Positions 53,148 to 62,665 of a DNA stretch of 64,000 nucleotides are shown here, piece after piece. The stretch comes from Scytonematopsis contorta HA4267-MV1 (GTDB lineage Bacteria > Cyanobacteriota > Cyanobacteriia > Cyanobacteriales > Nostocaceae), in NCBI GenBank assembly GCA_019359035.1, contig JAHHIC010000065.1, forward strand, positions 1-64,000, given 5' to 3'. The position numbers were made by a program, and so were the translations under genes. Within the stretch, counting starts at the first letter, position 1. Each line of letters starts with the position of its first letter. The notes beneath the pieces are model-generated. The model was not told the origin of the DNA and did no database searches. It saw only the letters and a list, made by a program, of their open reading frames with translations.

Positions 53148-53217
53148 GGATGGGTTAGGCGCATTTGTAGTACATAGTTGGAGTCTCTTTAAGTTATATG
53201 AAGCGCCGTAACCCATC
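53148..53217. repeat. GGATGGGTTA(G)GCGC palindromic element
   Basis: GGATGGGTTAGGCGC at 53148-53162 and GCGCCGTAACCCATC at 53203-53217 are inverted copies around a 40-base AT-rich loop. It lies between the membrane protein and the AraC gene. Confidence 0.8.
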
Positions 53218-53264
53218 ATTTATATAGACTTAATGTTTACTTTATAAATCACCTCTCAAAGCTC

Positions 53265-54119
53265 TTAAAAAATAGCATCGCGATAAGCCTTGGGTGTCTT
53301 TGTAGTATGTTGGCGAAAAACTCTAGTAAAATGGCTTTGGCTTTCAAACCCGACTTGTTGACAAATTTCTACTAAACTTAATTCTTTTTTAGATAGTAAT
53401 TTTTTTGCTTTTTCGATGCGACATCTAACAACATACTGATGAGGAGTAATCCCGGTAGATTGCTTAAACAAAGTCGCGAAGTAATGAGGACTCATATTTA
53501 TCGCAACAGCGATTTCACTAAGAGTTAATTTTTTGTCTAAATTCTCGTGAATATAATCAACAGTTTCTTTTAGCTTATACTTGGCTAGCGTACCTATGTA
53601 CTCTTGACTCTGAACCGGACGGGAACAATAGCGTTTTAATAGATGTGCTGAGAGTGCAATAGCCATAGACTCAGCATAAAAAAACGAGTCTCCGTTTGGT
53701 GTTTCCAATTCTTGCTTAAGCGCAAGTCCCATATGCCGAATCAAAGGGTCATTGATTTGCAAATGTGTAACTAACTCAATATTATCTATATCTATATATT
53801 CTCCAGCAGTACGAGTAAGTACAAAGGGTTCCAAAAAAAGCTCAATCAGAGGAACTTCCCTATCAATTTGAGTTCTGGGAAAAGTTCGGGTTGCAGGAAT
53901 AATACTGATGTCCCCTTTAGCATAATCAATATTTTGCCAACACCCATCAAGCATATAGCTAGCACGAAAGTCATTTTCAGCAATAACAATCAAATGCTTA
54001 CCAAAATCGCTTTCCGGCATTTCATCTGCTGGTTCTAGTTCGTAAATTAAGTTCAAACTATCCCATCCCAACTCAAAGCTAGAAAGTAGGTGTAGATGTT
54101 CGGGAGGTTCGTTGGACAT
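53265..54119 (-). CDS. AraC-family transcriptional regulator
   Basis: 284 residues. The C-terminal 100 residues contain both helix-turn-helix units: LTLSEIAVAINMSPHYFATL then FKQSTGITPHQYVVRCRIEK, and LSLVEICQQVGFESQSHFTR then VFRQHTTKTPKAY, a complete AraC/XylS domain. The N-terminal 170 residues are a sensor-type domain (HLLSSFELGWDSLNLIYELE) that I cannot tie to a ligand. The target genes are unknown; the ferric-reductase-like gene follows in the same direction. ATG start. Confidence 0.92.
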   Translation of the reverse strand: MSNEPPEHLHLLSSFELGWDSLNLIYELEPADEMPESDFGKHLIVIAENDFRASYMLDGCWQNIDYAKGDISIIPATRTFPRTQIDREVPLIELFLEPFVLTRTAGEYIDIDNIELVTHLQINDPLIRHMGLALKQELETPNGDSFFYAESMAIALSAHLLKRYCSRPVQSQEYIGTLAKYKLKETVDYIHENLDKKLTLSEIAVAINMSPHYFATLFKQSTGITPHQYVVRCRIEKAKKLLSKKELSLVEICQQVGFESQSHFTRVFRQHTTKTPKAYRDAIF

Positions 54120-54248
54120 TTAGGAACTCAAAAATTGTGCCAAGTTGGAAAAAATATAACATATTCCAAGTAAACATTCTACAAAGGGGGCATCTCAATG
54201 CAACAAAAAAGCCCGCTTTTGTTAGTACCATCTACCTTCGTACCAAAA

Positions 54249-54431
54249 TCACGAATTTTGCGACAAACTCTGAACGAATTCCACATGTTCATTAGAACTC
54301 AAACCTTGCTGTAGCATTGCTAAAACCTGCACCATATTTCCCGTTAGCAGCTCAAATTCGTAGCGATTCATTCTATCCCCGCTTTCCAAAGGCAGTATTT
54401 TACTAGAAGGATGTTCTAAAAAAGCAGTCAT
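54249..54431 (-). CDS. Small hypothetical protein, about 60 aa
   Basis: 60 residues from ATG at 54431, with GAGG nine bases before. EHPSSKILPLESGDRMNRYE then FELLTGNMVQVLAMLQQGLS has no motif I know. An internal ATG (MNRYEFELL) would make a 40-residue protein. Composition is ordinary and the ribosome-binding site is good, so it may be real. Confidence 0.45.
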   Translation of the reverse strand: MTAFLEHPSSKILPLESGDRMNRYEFELLTGNMVQVLAMLQQGLSSNEHVEFVQSLSQNS

Positions 54432-54531
54432 CTCCAAATACCTCAGCGTGGTATAACTACTAATTTAGCATACGTTTTTACTAACCAATTCCTATTAGTC
54501 AACTCCAAAAAATAAACCCCTTTAATCTTCT

Positions 54532-54560
54532 CTTGTGGGGTGGGCATCCCTGCCCGCCCA
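54532..54560. repeat. GTGGGGTGGGCATCC dispersed palindrome
   Basis: CTTGTGGGGTGGGCATCCCT + GCCCGCCCA, same family as 6235-6296. It lies between the small gene and the large membrane protein. Confidence 0.85.
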
Positions 54561-54631
54561 CTTCTAATTAAAAAAAAAGCATTAAAAGCTAGCAGGGAAT
54601 TCAAACATTAAACACCGCCAGGGTGGAGTTT

Positions 54632-56692
54632 TTATTGTCCGGTAGTATAGGTTCCATCCCCAGACTGCTGCTCAATTGGCTGCTGTGGAGGGGGTTCCGG
54701 ATTTAACAATTGACGCCATTCCCGAATTTGCTGACGCGCTTCGCTATAAGCACCCGTACCTCTGGGAACTTTTCTAGCAGTTTCAATCGCTCGACCCAAA
54801 TCAGACTGACTCTGGGAACGGGCAATATCAAGAATTTGCTGACTCCATTGGTCAATAGCCGCATCAGCCTCACTGCGTTCCGGACTACTTCTAGGTACAC
54901 TCCTTGCCAACCTAATCGCCTCAGCCAAAGAGCTAGAAGTTCCGGTTAATGACGTTTCCCGCGCTTGTGCCCAATTTTGTTTAGCGTCAATTTCTCCTTG
55001 CCACCCATCTATTGCTTCTTGTGCTTCTCTACTCAGCGCTCTGGCACCTGTGATTTGTCTAGCGGTAGCAATTGCAGCCGGAAGATTTCCACCAGATGCT
55101 AACTCCCTAGCTTTATCCAATACAGGTTGGTCTTCTGTTCGCTGGATAGTTGCTGTCCATGCGGAAATCTTTTGTTGTGCTTCTCTATACAAAGCACGAC
55201 CACGACGGATTTGACCAGCTTCTGCAATAGCAGATTGCAAAGAGTTATAATCACCCAAAACAGCAATTTGTTCAGCCCGGTCTAGGAAAGGACGGTCTTC
55301 GATAGTCTCAATTTGACCTCTCCAGCGACCGATTTCCTGTCTCGCTTCTTGCCCGCGAGGGTTGCTAACTGGAACGAATTGTGCTTCTGCGATTGCCGCG
55401 TTCAACTCATTAACCGTACCACCAGAAGCCAGAACTCGTGCTTTTTCAATACGGGCAACATCTTCAATTTCTATTTGCCAACGAGCGATTAATTGTTGCG
55501 CTTTTTGGTAGTTTGGTCTGGAAACATTTATCTGTTGAGCTTGGGCAATTGCTGCTTCGATGCTAGAAACAGTACCTAACCAAGCACTTCTTTGAGCCTC
55601 AGCTAAAGTGATAAAATCTTCCGCTTCTGGGCCAAGTCTGGCAGCATCGGGTATTAATCTGGCAATTTCTAAAGCTTCATCAGCATTACGTCTATTTAAC
55701 TTAGCCTCTGCCAATTTCAGCATTTGGCGTCCAAATCCTGGAATAGCTTCTTGTGCCTTCTGGTAGACATAACTGCTTTTATCTATCTTCTCAGCTATTT
55801 GGATAGCCTTAATTAAATTATCAGGAACACCAGTCTTCGCTAAATCCTCAGCTTTTGCCAACTTCTCGCCATCTTCGCGAGACCTGGTAATTAAATTATT
55901 TAGCTCGTTGTACTTGACACTAGCCCAATACTTATTGTCAACACGTAGCAATTTGGAAGCTGTCATAAAGCTAGATTGCCAGCGTTGCTGCCGCATATCT
56001 TCTTCTGCTTCTTTAAAAATTGCATCCGCCCTAGCCCAAATTGACTGCCACTCAGTAATTTGGTTTTCTACCAATTTATAAGCTTCAAGGTCTTTAGGAA
56101 TTTTACGAGCAGTTGCAATCGCTTCCTCTAATTTTCCATTTTGGAAACTCAAATCAGCCAACCGTAAAATATCTTTCGACCATTCCTTGATAAAACGGTC
56201 AACTTCACCTCGAAGAGGGTGATTATCTGGTAGTTGTTTAACTAAGTCAATAGCTTGCAACAAATCGTTAACATTCTGCTTGGAAGCCGCTAACTGAGCG
56301 CAGTGCATTCGTACTGATGCGCTCGCAAGTGGCCAAAAAATCGATGGACAATTTGGCGCTGACGGCAATTTCAGCAGTATTCCCATTGCCATAACTCCAA
56401 TACCACCAGGAACTAAGGCCAGCAAAAAAGCCCAAATTGCCCAATTTTTTGTCCAACGTGGTAACTTTCCTGAACCACGAGGAGAGGTGGCTGTTTCTAG
56501 CTGAGTTTTTCCAGACAATTTTTGATTATTAATATCTTTTCGCTGTTTCATTGTCTTGGAGTTTGAACCAGAAGGCGGGATACCAGATGTTCGGCTTTCG
56601 CCAAATTGCGAATTTCGCGATAATCTGGTGCTTTCATCTGGTTTCCTTACTCGCTCTGGTGACCAACTATCTGGAATATCCCGTTCTGTCAT
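54632..56692 (-). CDS. Large membrane-anchored protein with repeated helical units
   Basis: 686 residues. A Ser/Pro-rich cytoplasmic N-terminus (1-80) and one TM helix (84-107) are followed by about nine repeats of a 50-60 residue helical unit, each with a form of (A/L)xxAIAxAxQI and EAQQxIxxWxxxI (GNLPAAIATARQITGARALS, REAQEAIDGWQGEI). The units resemble TPR-like pairs. The tail is Pro/Gln-rich (EPPPQQPIEQQ). Found widely in cyanobacteria in this form but without known function. ATG start at 56692. Confidence 0.8.
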   Translation of the reverse strand: MTERDIPDSWSPERVRKPDESTRLSRNSQFGESRTSGIPPSGSNSKTMKQRKDINNQKLSGKTQLETATSPRGSGKLPRWTKNWAIWAFLLALVPGGIGVMAMGILLKLPSAPNCPSIFWPLASASVRMHCAQLAASKQNVNDLLQAIDLVKQLPDNHPLRGEVDRFIKEWSKDILRLADLSFQNGKLEEAIATARKIPKDLEAYKLVENQITEWQSIWARADAIFKEAEEDMRQQRWQSSFMTASKLLRVDNKYWASVKYNELNNLITRSREDGEKLAKAEDLAKTGVPDNLIKAIQIAEKIDKSSYVYQKAQEAIPGFGRQMLKLAEAKLNRRNADEALEIARLIPDAARLGPEAEDFITLAEAQRSAWLGTVSSIEAAIAQAQQINVSRPNYQKAQQLIARWQIEIEDVARIEKARVLASGGTVNELNAAIAEAQFVPVSNPRGQEARQEIGRWRGQIETIEDRPFLDRAEQIAVLGDYNSLQSAIAEAGQIRRGRALYREAQQKISAWTATIQRTEDQPVLDKARELASGGNLPAAIATARQITGARALSREAQEAIDGWQGEIDAKQNWAQARETSLTGTSSSLAEAIRLARSVPRSSPERSEADAAIDQWSQQILDIARSQSQSDLGRAIETARKVPRGTGAYSEARQQIREWRQLLNPEPPPQQPIEQQSGDGTYTTGQ

Positions 56693-56851
56693 TTCTCACA
56701 CCAAAATCACAATTTTCTCGCAGCGACCTGTTTTAACTTTCAAATCTAATTGTTGCTATAGTAGCTTTCCCAAGGAGGAAAATCCACTTTTAACTCATCT
56801 TATCTCCAGAGATACCATTAAACTCCTTATTTTAATGTGTACTTTTATACG

Positions 56852-57760
56852 TTAGCCAGAGACCGAACTTTCAGACTTTAATTTTAAAATCAATTTGTGA
56901 AGGTCGTCGCTACTTGCTTGGTAGACACTATTACAAAAATGGCAAGTTGCTTCCGCGCCATTGTCTTTGTCAATCATATCTCTAAGTTCTTCTTCTCCAT
57001 ATATTTTAAGAGCATCAAGTACCCTGTCAAAAGAGCAAGGGCAATGAAATCGCAGCATTTGGGATTCTGGGAAAACAAAAAGTCCCATATCACCCAACAA
57101 ATCCTGAAGAATTTCATTCAAAGACTTGCCTGTTTGCATCAGAGGAGTAAATCCACCTGACAAAGGAGCAAAACGCGATTCTAAAGTAGCCACAAGAGAC
57201 TCATCTCTAGCAGCTTTTGGTAAAACTTGTATTAACAAACCACCAGAGGCTGTAACCCCAGACGCACCAACGAACACACCCAAAACCACAGCTGAGGGAG
57301 TTTGTTCCGAAGTTGCAAGGTAATAAGCGATATCCTCCCCTATTTCTCCAGAAACGAGTTCCACAGTACTGGAATAAGGATAGCCATAACCAACATCACG
57401 CACAACATACAAAAAGCCTTTACCAACAGCAGCACCAACGTCGTACTTACCTAGAGCATTGGGAGGCAATTCTACATCGGGGTTTTCGACATAGCCACGA
57501 ACTGTTCCATCTAACCCAGCATCTACTAACATACCACCCAAAGGACCATCTCCTTTAACTCGGAGATTTACCCTAGAGCCACGTCGCTTCATACTAGAAG
57601 CCATCAATAAACCCGCAGTCATTGTTCTACCGAGTGCCGCAGTTGCTAAATTAGATAAATGATGACGCTCCCGTGCTTCTTGTGTCAAACGTGTGGTGAT
57701 TACACCTACTGCACGAATGCCACCGTCTGCCGCAGTAGCGCGAATTAACTGGTCTGCCAT
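56852..57760 (-). CDS. hslO: Redox-regulated chaperone Hsp33
   Basis: 302 residues. A holdase chaperone switched on by oxidation. The C-terminal zinc site is present as HCPCS and CHFC (CxC...CxxC), and the N-terminal domain has LIRATAADGGIRAVGVITTR and HHLSNLATAALGRTMTAGLL. GDMGLFVFPESQMLRFHCPC joins the two. It is intact and of usual length. ATG start at 57760. Confidence 0.96.
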   Translation of the reverse strand: MADQLIRATAADGGIRAVGVITTRLTQEARERHHLSNLATAALGRTMTAGLLMASSMKRRGSRVNLRVKGDGPLGGMLVDAGLDGTVRGYVENPDVELPPNALGKYDVGAAVGKGFLYVVRDVGYGYPYSSTVELVSGEIGEDIAYYLATSEQTPSAVVLGVFVGASGVTASGGLLIQVLPKAARDESLVATLESRFAPLSGGFTPLMQTGKSLNEILQDLLGDMGLFVFPESQMLRFHCPCSFDRVLDALKIYGEEELRDMIDKDNGAEATCHFCNSVYQASSDDLHKLILKLKSESSVSG

Positions 57761-57804
57761 GAAAAAAACCTTACATTTCTTAACACGTTACTGTATCTAT
57801 TGTA

Positions 57805-57857
57805 AGTGTTGACGGTTGACAGTTGACTGTTAACTGTTGACGGATGACGGTTAAACA
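57805..57857. repeat. GTTGACG/GTTGACT heptamer run
   Basis: About seven heptamers (GTTGACG, GTTGACA, GTTGACT, GTTAACT) between hslO and the SRPBCC gene. Confidence 0.85.
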
Positions 57858-57902
57858 TCGAGCAATTAGTAATTAATAATCAGCAATTAAGGAACTAAAA
57901 AA

Positions 57903-58280
57903 ATGCTAGGTAATTATCAACAAACTCAACTAAGAATAGAGATAGAGGCATCAGCATCAGCCATTCGCGACAGTTTAATTCGTTCGGAACAACTAGAAAA
58001 ATGGCTGTTTCCTCAACGTTTTTCTGCCGGAATGCCTGAAGAGTTACATTCCGGTCTCCAGTTTACCAGCTGGATTGGTCTCGTGGGAATTCACCATCAG
58101 GTAGAGGTTGCAAAGCCCAACTGCTTACGCTTGATATTAAGTCAAGGGATTGACGGTTTTCATGAATGGTACTGGGGAGAAGGTTGGTTACAGTCTCGGT
58201 TGGAAGGTATTTCTGTACTGCCACTTTCTCTCGGACAAACTCTTAATTTGATTAAATTACGTCAATTTTTGAAGAAATAG
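57903..58280 (+). CDS. SRPBCC-like small protein, 125 aa
   Basis: 125 residues: IRDSLIRSEQLEKWLFPQRF, then LHSGLQFTSWIGLVGIHHQV and DGFHEWYWGEGWLQSRLEGI. The spacing of the helix, beta strands and C-terminal helix fits the START/SRPBCC helix-grip fold. No ligand is known. ATG start with AAGGAAC upstream. Confidence 0.7.
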   Translation: MLGNYQQTQLRIEIEASASAIRDSLIRSEQLEKWLFPQRFSAGMPEELHSGLQFTSWIGLVGIHHQVEVAKPNCLRLILSQGIDGFHEWYWGEGWLQSRLEGISVLPLSLGQTLNLIKLRQFLKK

Positions 58281-58340
58281 GGGGAGTGGGGAATGGGGAA
58301 TGGGGAATTGGGAATGGGTAGAGACGCGATTTATCGCGTC
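58280..58340. repeat. GGGGAAT heptamers plus GTAGAGAC arm palindrome
   Basis: 58281-58315 is GGGGAGT/GGGGAAT heptamers right after the stop; 58318-58340 is GTAGAGACGCGATTTATCGC + GTC. The pattern of heptamer run joined to palindrome is the same as at 28846-28900. Confidence 0.8.
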
Positions 58341-58502
58341 TTCGTGCCTATAGAAATTGGGTAACACAACTAAAAACTGATAAATTGCATTATTTGATGA
58401 ATATTTTTTGAAGTTTTGGTAAATAATTTTTTCATTTCAAAACAAGTCATATAATCATTAATATGTAATTTTTTTGTCATATTAAATAGGGGCAAAAACC
58501 AC

Positions 58503-59804
58503 ATGAGTACTGATATCATAAAGAACATTAACGTTAACGATGTAAGTAAGGACATATATGAATTAACAACTGAATTATATCCTATATGCCGAAGTATTAC
58601 AGGTAATGGGGTTAGGAAAACATTAAGTCTTATTGAAAAACATATTCCTTTAACTATACACGAAGTCGAAAGCGGAACTAAAGTTTTTGATTGGACTGTA
58701 CCCAAAGAATGGAATATCCGAGATGCTTATATTAAAAATTCTCAAGGTGAGAAAATAGTTGATTTTCAAAAATGTAATCTCCACGTCGTTAATTACAGTA
58801 TACCGATTAATCAAAAAATATCTTTAGATGAATTAAAACAACATTTATTTACTCTCCCTGACCGTCCGGAGTGGGTTCCCTACAGAACTTCTTATTACAA
58901 GGAAAATTGGGGTTTTTGTTTATCATACAACCAATTTTTACAACTTGAGGAAGATGAATATGAAGTTTATATCGATTCTTCTTTGGAAGATGGTCATTTA
59001 ACTTACGGAGAATATTATATTCCAGGTGAAAAAACAGATGAGGTTTTAATTACCTGTCATACTTGTCACCCTTCTTTAGCGAATGATAATATTGCTGGGA
59101 TATCTTTAGGAACATTTTTAGCGAAGTATCTAAGTCAACTTTCTCTTACATATTCTTATCGATTTTTATTTATTCCCGGAACGATTGGTTCGATTACTTG
59201 GTTAGCTTTAAATGAAGCTAATGTTGATAAAATTAAACATGGTTTAGTGGTCACTTGTATCGGAGACTCCGGAAAATCTCACTACAAAAAAAGTCGTCGT
59301 GGTAATGCCGAAATTGATAAAGCTGTAATTCATGTTTTAAAAGAATTTGGTTCAGAACATGAAATTTTAGAATTTTCTCCCTACGGTTATGATGAACGAC
59401 AATTTTGTTCTCCTGGATTTAATTTACCTGTAGGTTGCTTCATGCGTTCTCCACATGGAACTTACCCGCAATATCACACCTCAGCAGATAATTTAGACTT
59501 AGTACAACCAGAATACATTGCAGATTCATTAGCTAAATTTTTGTCTGTTTTACAGATTTTAGAACACAATAAAAAATACATAAACCAAAATCCTAAATGC
59601 GAACCACAACTTGGTAAAAGAGGTTTGTATAGTGCTATTGGAGGATTGACAGATACTAAAAAAACGGAGATGGCTATGTTGTGGGTTTTAAATATGTCTG
59701 ATGGTGAAAATTCTTTATTAGATATATCTGAAAAATCTGGTTTGGAGTTTGATTTAATTAAGAATACTGCAGCTACTTTGTTAGAGTTTGATTTGTTGAA
59801 ATAA
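58503..59804 (+). CDS. DUF4910/DUF2172 aminopeptidase-like protein
   Basis: 433 residues. The peptidase-like core has VLITCHTCHPSLANDNIAGI (His and Asp of an M28-like zinc site), GTIGSITWLALNE and a C-terminal HGTYPQYHTSADNLDLV with further His/Asp. The N-terminus (LYPICRSITGNGVRKTLSLI) is the DUF2172 form. The last 60 residues look like a winged helix (SLLDISEKSGLEFDLIKNTA). Homologues often lie near surface polysaccharide genes; none is seen here. Substrate unknown. ATG start. Confidence 0.85.
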   Translation: MSTDIIKNINVNDVSKDIYELTTELYPICRSITGNGVRKTLSLIEKHIPLTIHEVESGTKVFDWTVPKEWNIRDAYIKNSQGEKIVDFQKCNLHVVNYSIPINQKISLDELKQHLFTLPDRPEWVPYRTSYYKENWGFCLSYNQFLQLEEDEYEVYIDSSLEDGHLTYGEYYIPGEKTDEVLITCHTCHPSLANDNIAGISLGTFLAKYLSQLSLTYSYRFLFIPGTIGSITWLALNEANVDKIKHGLVVTCIGDSGKSHYKKSRRGNAEIDKAVIHVLKEFGSEHEILEFSPYGYDERQFCSPGFNLPVGCFMRSPHGTYPQYHTSADNLDLVQPEYIADSLAKFLSVLQILEHNKKYINQNPKCEPQLGKRGLYSAIGGLTDTKKTEMAMLWVLNMSDGENSLLDISEKSGLEFDLIKNTAATLLEFDLLK

Positions 59805-59807
59805 ATG

Positions 59808-59932
59808 ACCTAACCCCCCTACCCCCCTTCCCTAAAAGGGAAGGGGGAAAGAATTTTACTCTCCTCCCCTCGTAGGGGAGGGGTTGGGGGAGAGGTTCTT
59901 CCGTCAACTGTCAACAGCCAGCAGTCAACCAT
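59808..59932. repeat. CCCCCTACCCCCCTTCCC palindrome, second GC-rich repeat and heptamers
   Basis: 59815-59849 (CCCCCCTACCCCCCTTCCCT then AAAAGGGAAGGGGG) is related to 33114-33150. 59861-59896 (CTCCTCCCCTCGTAGGGGAG then GGGTTGGGGGAGAGG) is a second palindrome. 59903-59930 are CAACTGT/CAACAGC heptamers up to the SDR ATG. Confidence 0.8.
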
Positions 59933-59933
59933 C

Positions 59934-60743
59934 ATGACAAAATTTAAAGACCAAGTTGTAGTTATAACCGGAGCTAGCAGTGGTATTGGAAAAGCCATAG
60001 CCATAGAACTCGCAAAGCAAGGGGCTAAACTTTGCCTTTTAGGAAGGAAATTAGAGACCCTAGAAGAAACTCAACACAGTATTGAAGAAAGCCTAAAAGA
60101 AAATACCCCATTTCCCACTCCCAACTCCCCACTCCCCACTCCCAACTCCCCACTCCCCACTCCCAACTCCCCACTCCCCACTCCCCAAATCCTTTGTTAC
60201 CAGATAGACATAGCTCAAGATGAAGACGTTCAAAAATTAAAAGTCAATTTAGAAAAAGATTTTGGACAAGTTGACATATTAATCCACAGCGCTGGAGTTA
60301 TTGCGTTAGGAGAATTAAAGACAGCACCAGTGGAAGACTTTGACTGGCAATATCGCACAAATGTCCGCGCTCCTTATTTAGTAACGCAAACTTTGTTACC
60401 TATGTTGTTATCTCGGCAAGGGCAAATTGTCTTTATTAATTCCAGTGCCGGTTTAACCGCTAAAGGTGGTGTTGGGCAATATGCAGCAACTAAGCACGCA
60501 CTCAAAGCAATAGCCGATAGTTTAAGAGCAGAAGTAAATAATTATGGAGTGCGTGTTCTGAGTATATATCCCGGACGAACCGCTAGTCCTATGCAAGCAG
60601 CAATTTGCCAGACTGAAGGTAAACAGTATAAAGCAGAACGGTTATTACAACCAGAAGATGTTGCAAGTGTAGTAATTAATGCTCTAAGTTTACCTCCCAC
60701 AGCAGAAGTTACAGATATAAATGTTAGACCAATGATGAAGTGA
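59934..60743 (+). CDS. Short-chain dehydrogenase/reductase with in-frame repeat linker
   Basis: 269 residues. Classical SDR motifs: TGASSGIG (12-19) for NAD(P), HSAG (118-121) in place of NNAG, catalytic Ser170/171 in INSSAG, and Tyr183-Lys187 in YAATK. Residues about 59-84 are a PLPTPNS heptapeptide repeat, coded by an ACTCCCA/ACTCCCC array, placed between the second helix and the next beta strand. Without it the protein has the usual 245-residue length. Substrate unknown. ATG start, heptamer leader. Confidence 0.9.
   Translation: MTKFKDQVVVITGASSGIGKAIAIELAKQGAKLCLLGRKLETLEETQHSIEESLKENTPFPTPNSPLPTPNSPLPTPNSPLPTPQILCYQIDIAQDEDVQKLKVNLEKDFGQVDILIHSAGVIALGELKTAPVEDFDWQYRTNVRAPYLVTQTLLPMLLSRQGQIVFINSSAGLTAKGGVGQYAATKHALKAIADSLRAEVNNYGVRVLSIYPGRTASPMQAAICQTEGKQYKAERLLQPEDVASVVINALSLPPTAEVTDINVRPMMK
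60106..60188. repeat. CCCAACTCCCCACT array inside the SDR gene
   Basis: About eleven heptamers (CCAACTC, CCACTCC) inside the coding frame. Read as PNSPLPT repeats. Confidence 0.95.
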
Positions 60744-60780
60744 TGATTGGTAATTGGTAATTGGTAATTGGTAATTGGCT
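60744..60780. repeat. TAATTGG heptamer run
   Basis: About five GGTAATT units right after the SDR stop, between convergent genes. Confidence 0.9.
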
Positions 60781-60795
60781 ATCTTCGTAGCTTCC

Positions 60796-62304
60796 TTATA
60801 AATCAGTGAGTAATTTTGCTTTCCGGAGAATAAATTTGAGTAGGGTGTCTTCCTTGGAAATAATATCCGCTGTTATTTCCATCCCTGGTTGAATTGGATA
60901 TTGCTGATTATTTTTTTCTAAATAAGTTTTCTCCGGTTCGATTGTCACCTCATAATAAGGTGCAACAGGGGATAGAGCAGGAGTATTATTTTGTGGGGAA
61001 ATAACATCGCTGGTAATTGCTCTGACTGCTCCTTTGAGAATGCCATAATCGGGATGAGGATAAGCGGAAATTCGCATTTGCACTTTACCTTGTTGACAGT
61101 CAGCAATTTTTGCGGCTTTACAAACTTGCACGTTACTCACTTCTTCTGCTTGAATACGCGCTTTAATTATTAAAGGGGCATTTTTGGGAAAGATTTCAGC
61201 AATGGGTTCTCCAGGTCGCACTACTTGTCCGGGGTTTCTCAGTTCTAGCTTTAAGACTGTTCCCGATTCTGGACTGGTAATTACTGTTTTTTGCTGTTCC
61301 AACTCCAGTTGTTGGAGCTCTTTTTGTGAATTATTAATTTGATTTTGAATTTCAATTTTTTGCTGAAGTAGACTTTTTTGTTCTTGCTTCAGTCTTGCTA
61401 GACCAACCTCACCCGTAGCTTGTTCTTGAGTTATTTTCTCTGTAGCCATCGTTACTATTGCATTACTGGGATTAAGTGCTGCTAATGCACGCTGACGTTT
61501 AGCGATAGCCGCTTTTATAGATTGCTGTTGCTTTTGGATGACTTGTTTTTGACTTTCCGCTGCAGCTTTTTGTGACAATAATGTTTGTTGTTGCTGCTCT
61601 GCTTCTAGTTGTGCTTCTTCCAGTTGATTCTGAGAAATTGAACCTGACTCGGCTATGCTTTGATAGCGATCGCGTTTTCTAATAGCTGCTTGATATCCAG
61701 CTTCGGTAGCTTTAACCTTAGCCAGAGCTGCTTGAAACTCAGAATTAGCCTGTCGCAATTCCCCCTCAGCAATTTTTATATTCGCTTCCGCTTCTTGCAA
61801 TTCCGTTGTCGCAGTTACCCTTTTTTCCTCAAACTCCCGCTGATTGCGGCTTAGTTCAGCCTGTGCAGAAGCGACAGCACCCTGACTGCGGTTAACTTCA
61901 GCCGCAATTTGTCCGGACAATGCCCTAATTTGAGCATCAATTTGCACCAGTTGCAATTGGCTTTGTTGAATATTTCCTAAAAGTTGACTTTTTTTGCTTT
62001 GTACTTGGCTGTTGTCAATCGTAGCGATAATGTCCCCTTGTTCCACAACTTGGTTTTCCTTTACCGTGATATTTTTGACCGTTCCCTCCGTAGCAGCTTG
62101 CACTAACCGTATTTCCCCTGATGGTCTTACGGATGCATTTGCTTTAATTGTTACGTTATAACGACTAACCCCAGCAATAGCAATACCTGCGAAGAGAGTG
62201 CCAATCATTACCAAACCCCCTAAAGTAGTCCAAGCACCCAGAGGGGGAAGAAATTCCTCAGAAGAGACAGGACGGATAAATTCTGAATTTTGTGAAGAAA
62301 GCAT
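60796..62304 (-). CDS. HlyD-family peptide/bacteriocin export adaptor
   Basis: 502 residues. One TM helix (about 25-47), a lipoyl-like segment (VKNITVKENQVVEQGDIIAT then IDNSQVQSKKSQLL), a long alpha-helical hairpin (100-340, Gln/Ala-rich coiled coil) and a C-terminal barrel part (VITSPESGTVLKLELRNPGQ then VVRPGEPIAEI). This is the adaptor that links an ABC exporter to the outer membrane in type I secretion. It is on the same strand as the double-glycine peptide gene upstream and divergent from the C39 ABC exporter; the three form one export locus. ATG start. Confidence 0.92.
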   Translation of the reverse strand: MLSSQNSEFIRPVSSEEFLPPLGAWTTLGGLVMIGTLFAGIAIAGVSRYNVTIKANASVRPSGEIRLVQAATEGTVKNITVKENQVVEQGDIIATIDNSQVQSKKSQLLGNIQQSQLQLVQIDAQIRALSGQIAAEVNRSQGAVASAQAELSRNQREFEEKRVTATTELQEAEANIKIAEGELRQANSEFQAALAKVKATEAGYQAAIRKRDRYQSIAESGSISQNQLEEAQLEAEQQQQTLLSQKAAAESQKQVIQKQQQSIKAAIAKRQRALAALNPSNAIVTMATEKITQEQATGEVGLARLKQEQKSLLQQKIEIQNQINNSQKELQQLELEQQKTVITSPESGTVLKLELRNPGQVVRPGEPIAEIFPKNAPLIIKARIQAEEVSNVQVCKAAKIADCQQGKVQMRISAYPHPDYGILKGAVRAITSDVISPQNNTPALSPVAPYYEVTIEPEKTYLEKNNQQYPIQPGMEITADIISKEDTLLKFILRKAKLLTDL

Positions 62305-62480
62305 TGGTAGATAGTTACAAAATTTTTATTTATATTCATAGAATTCCCCAGCCTTCGCTTTATATAACAAAATCACCCCAAATAAACCTAGAGACATACT
62401 TCATATAGTCTCCTTATATATGTTGAGTAAAGATAAAAAATTTTGCTTGGTTATTCTCTTTGTAATATAAAAAATAAAAA

Positions 62481-62524
62481 CTATTACCAATTGACAATTA
62501 CCAATTACCAATTACCAATTACCC
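62481..62524. repeat. ACCAATT heptamer run
   Basis: About six ATTACCA/ATTGACA units between the HlyD gene and the precursor peptide terminator. The remainder of 62305-62665 shows no other gene. Confidence 0.9.
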
Positions 62525-62560
62525 AAATAAAAAACCCTCCTAAAAACTTTAGAAGGGTTC
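62525..62560 (-). terminator. Intrinsic terminator of the precursor peptide gene
   Basis: On the minus strand AACCCTTCTAAA (62559-62548) pairs with TTTAGGAGGGTT (62544-62533), one mismatch, followed by TTTTATTT. It lies 107 bases after the peptide stop and separates it from the HlyD gene, so the peptide could be made in excess. Confidence 0.75.
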
Positions 62561-62665
62561 ATTCTATCTACTTATTTGCAATGCAACCGAATTTTAAATT
62601 TCCATTTAATTTCCAGAGAAGACTGTAATTAACATGCTAGTTGACATATTAATTTTACAGATTGA

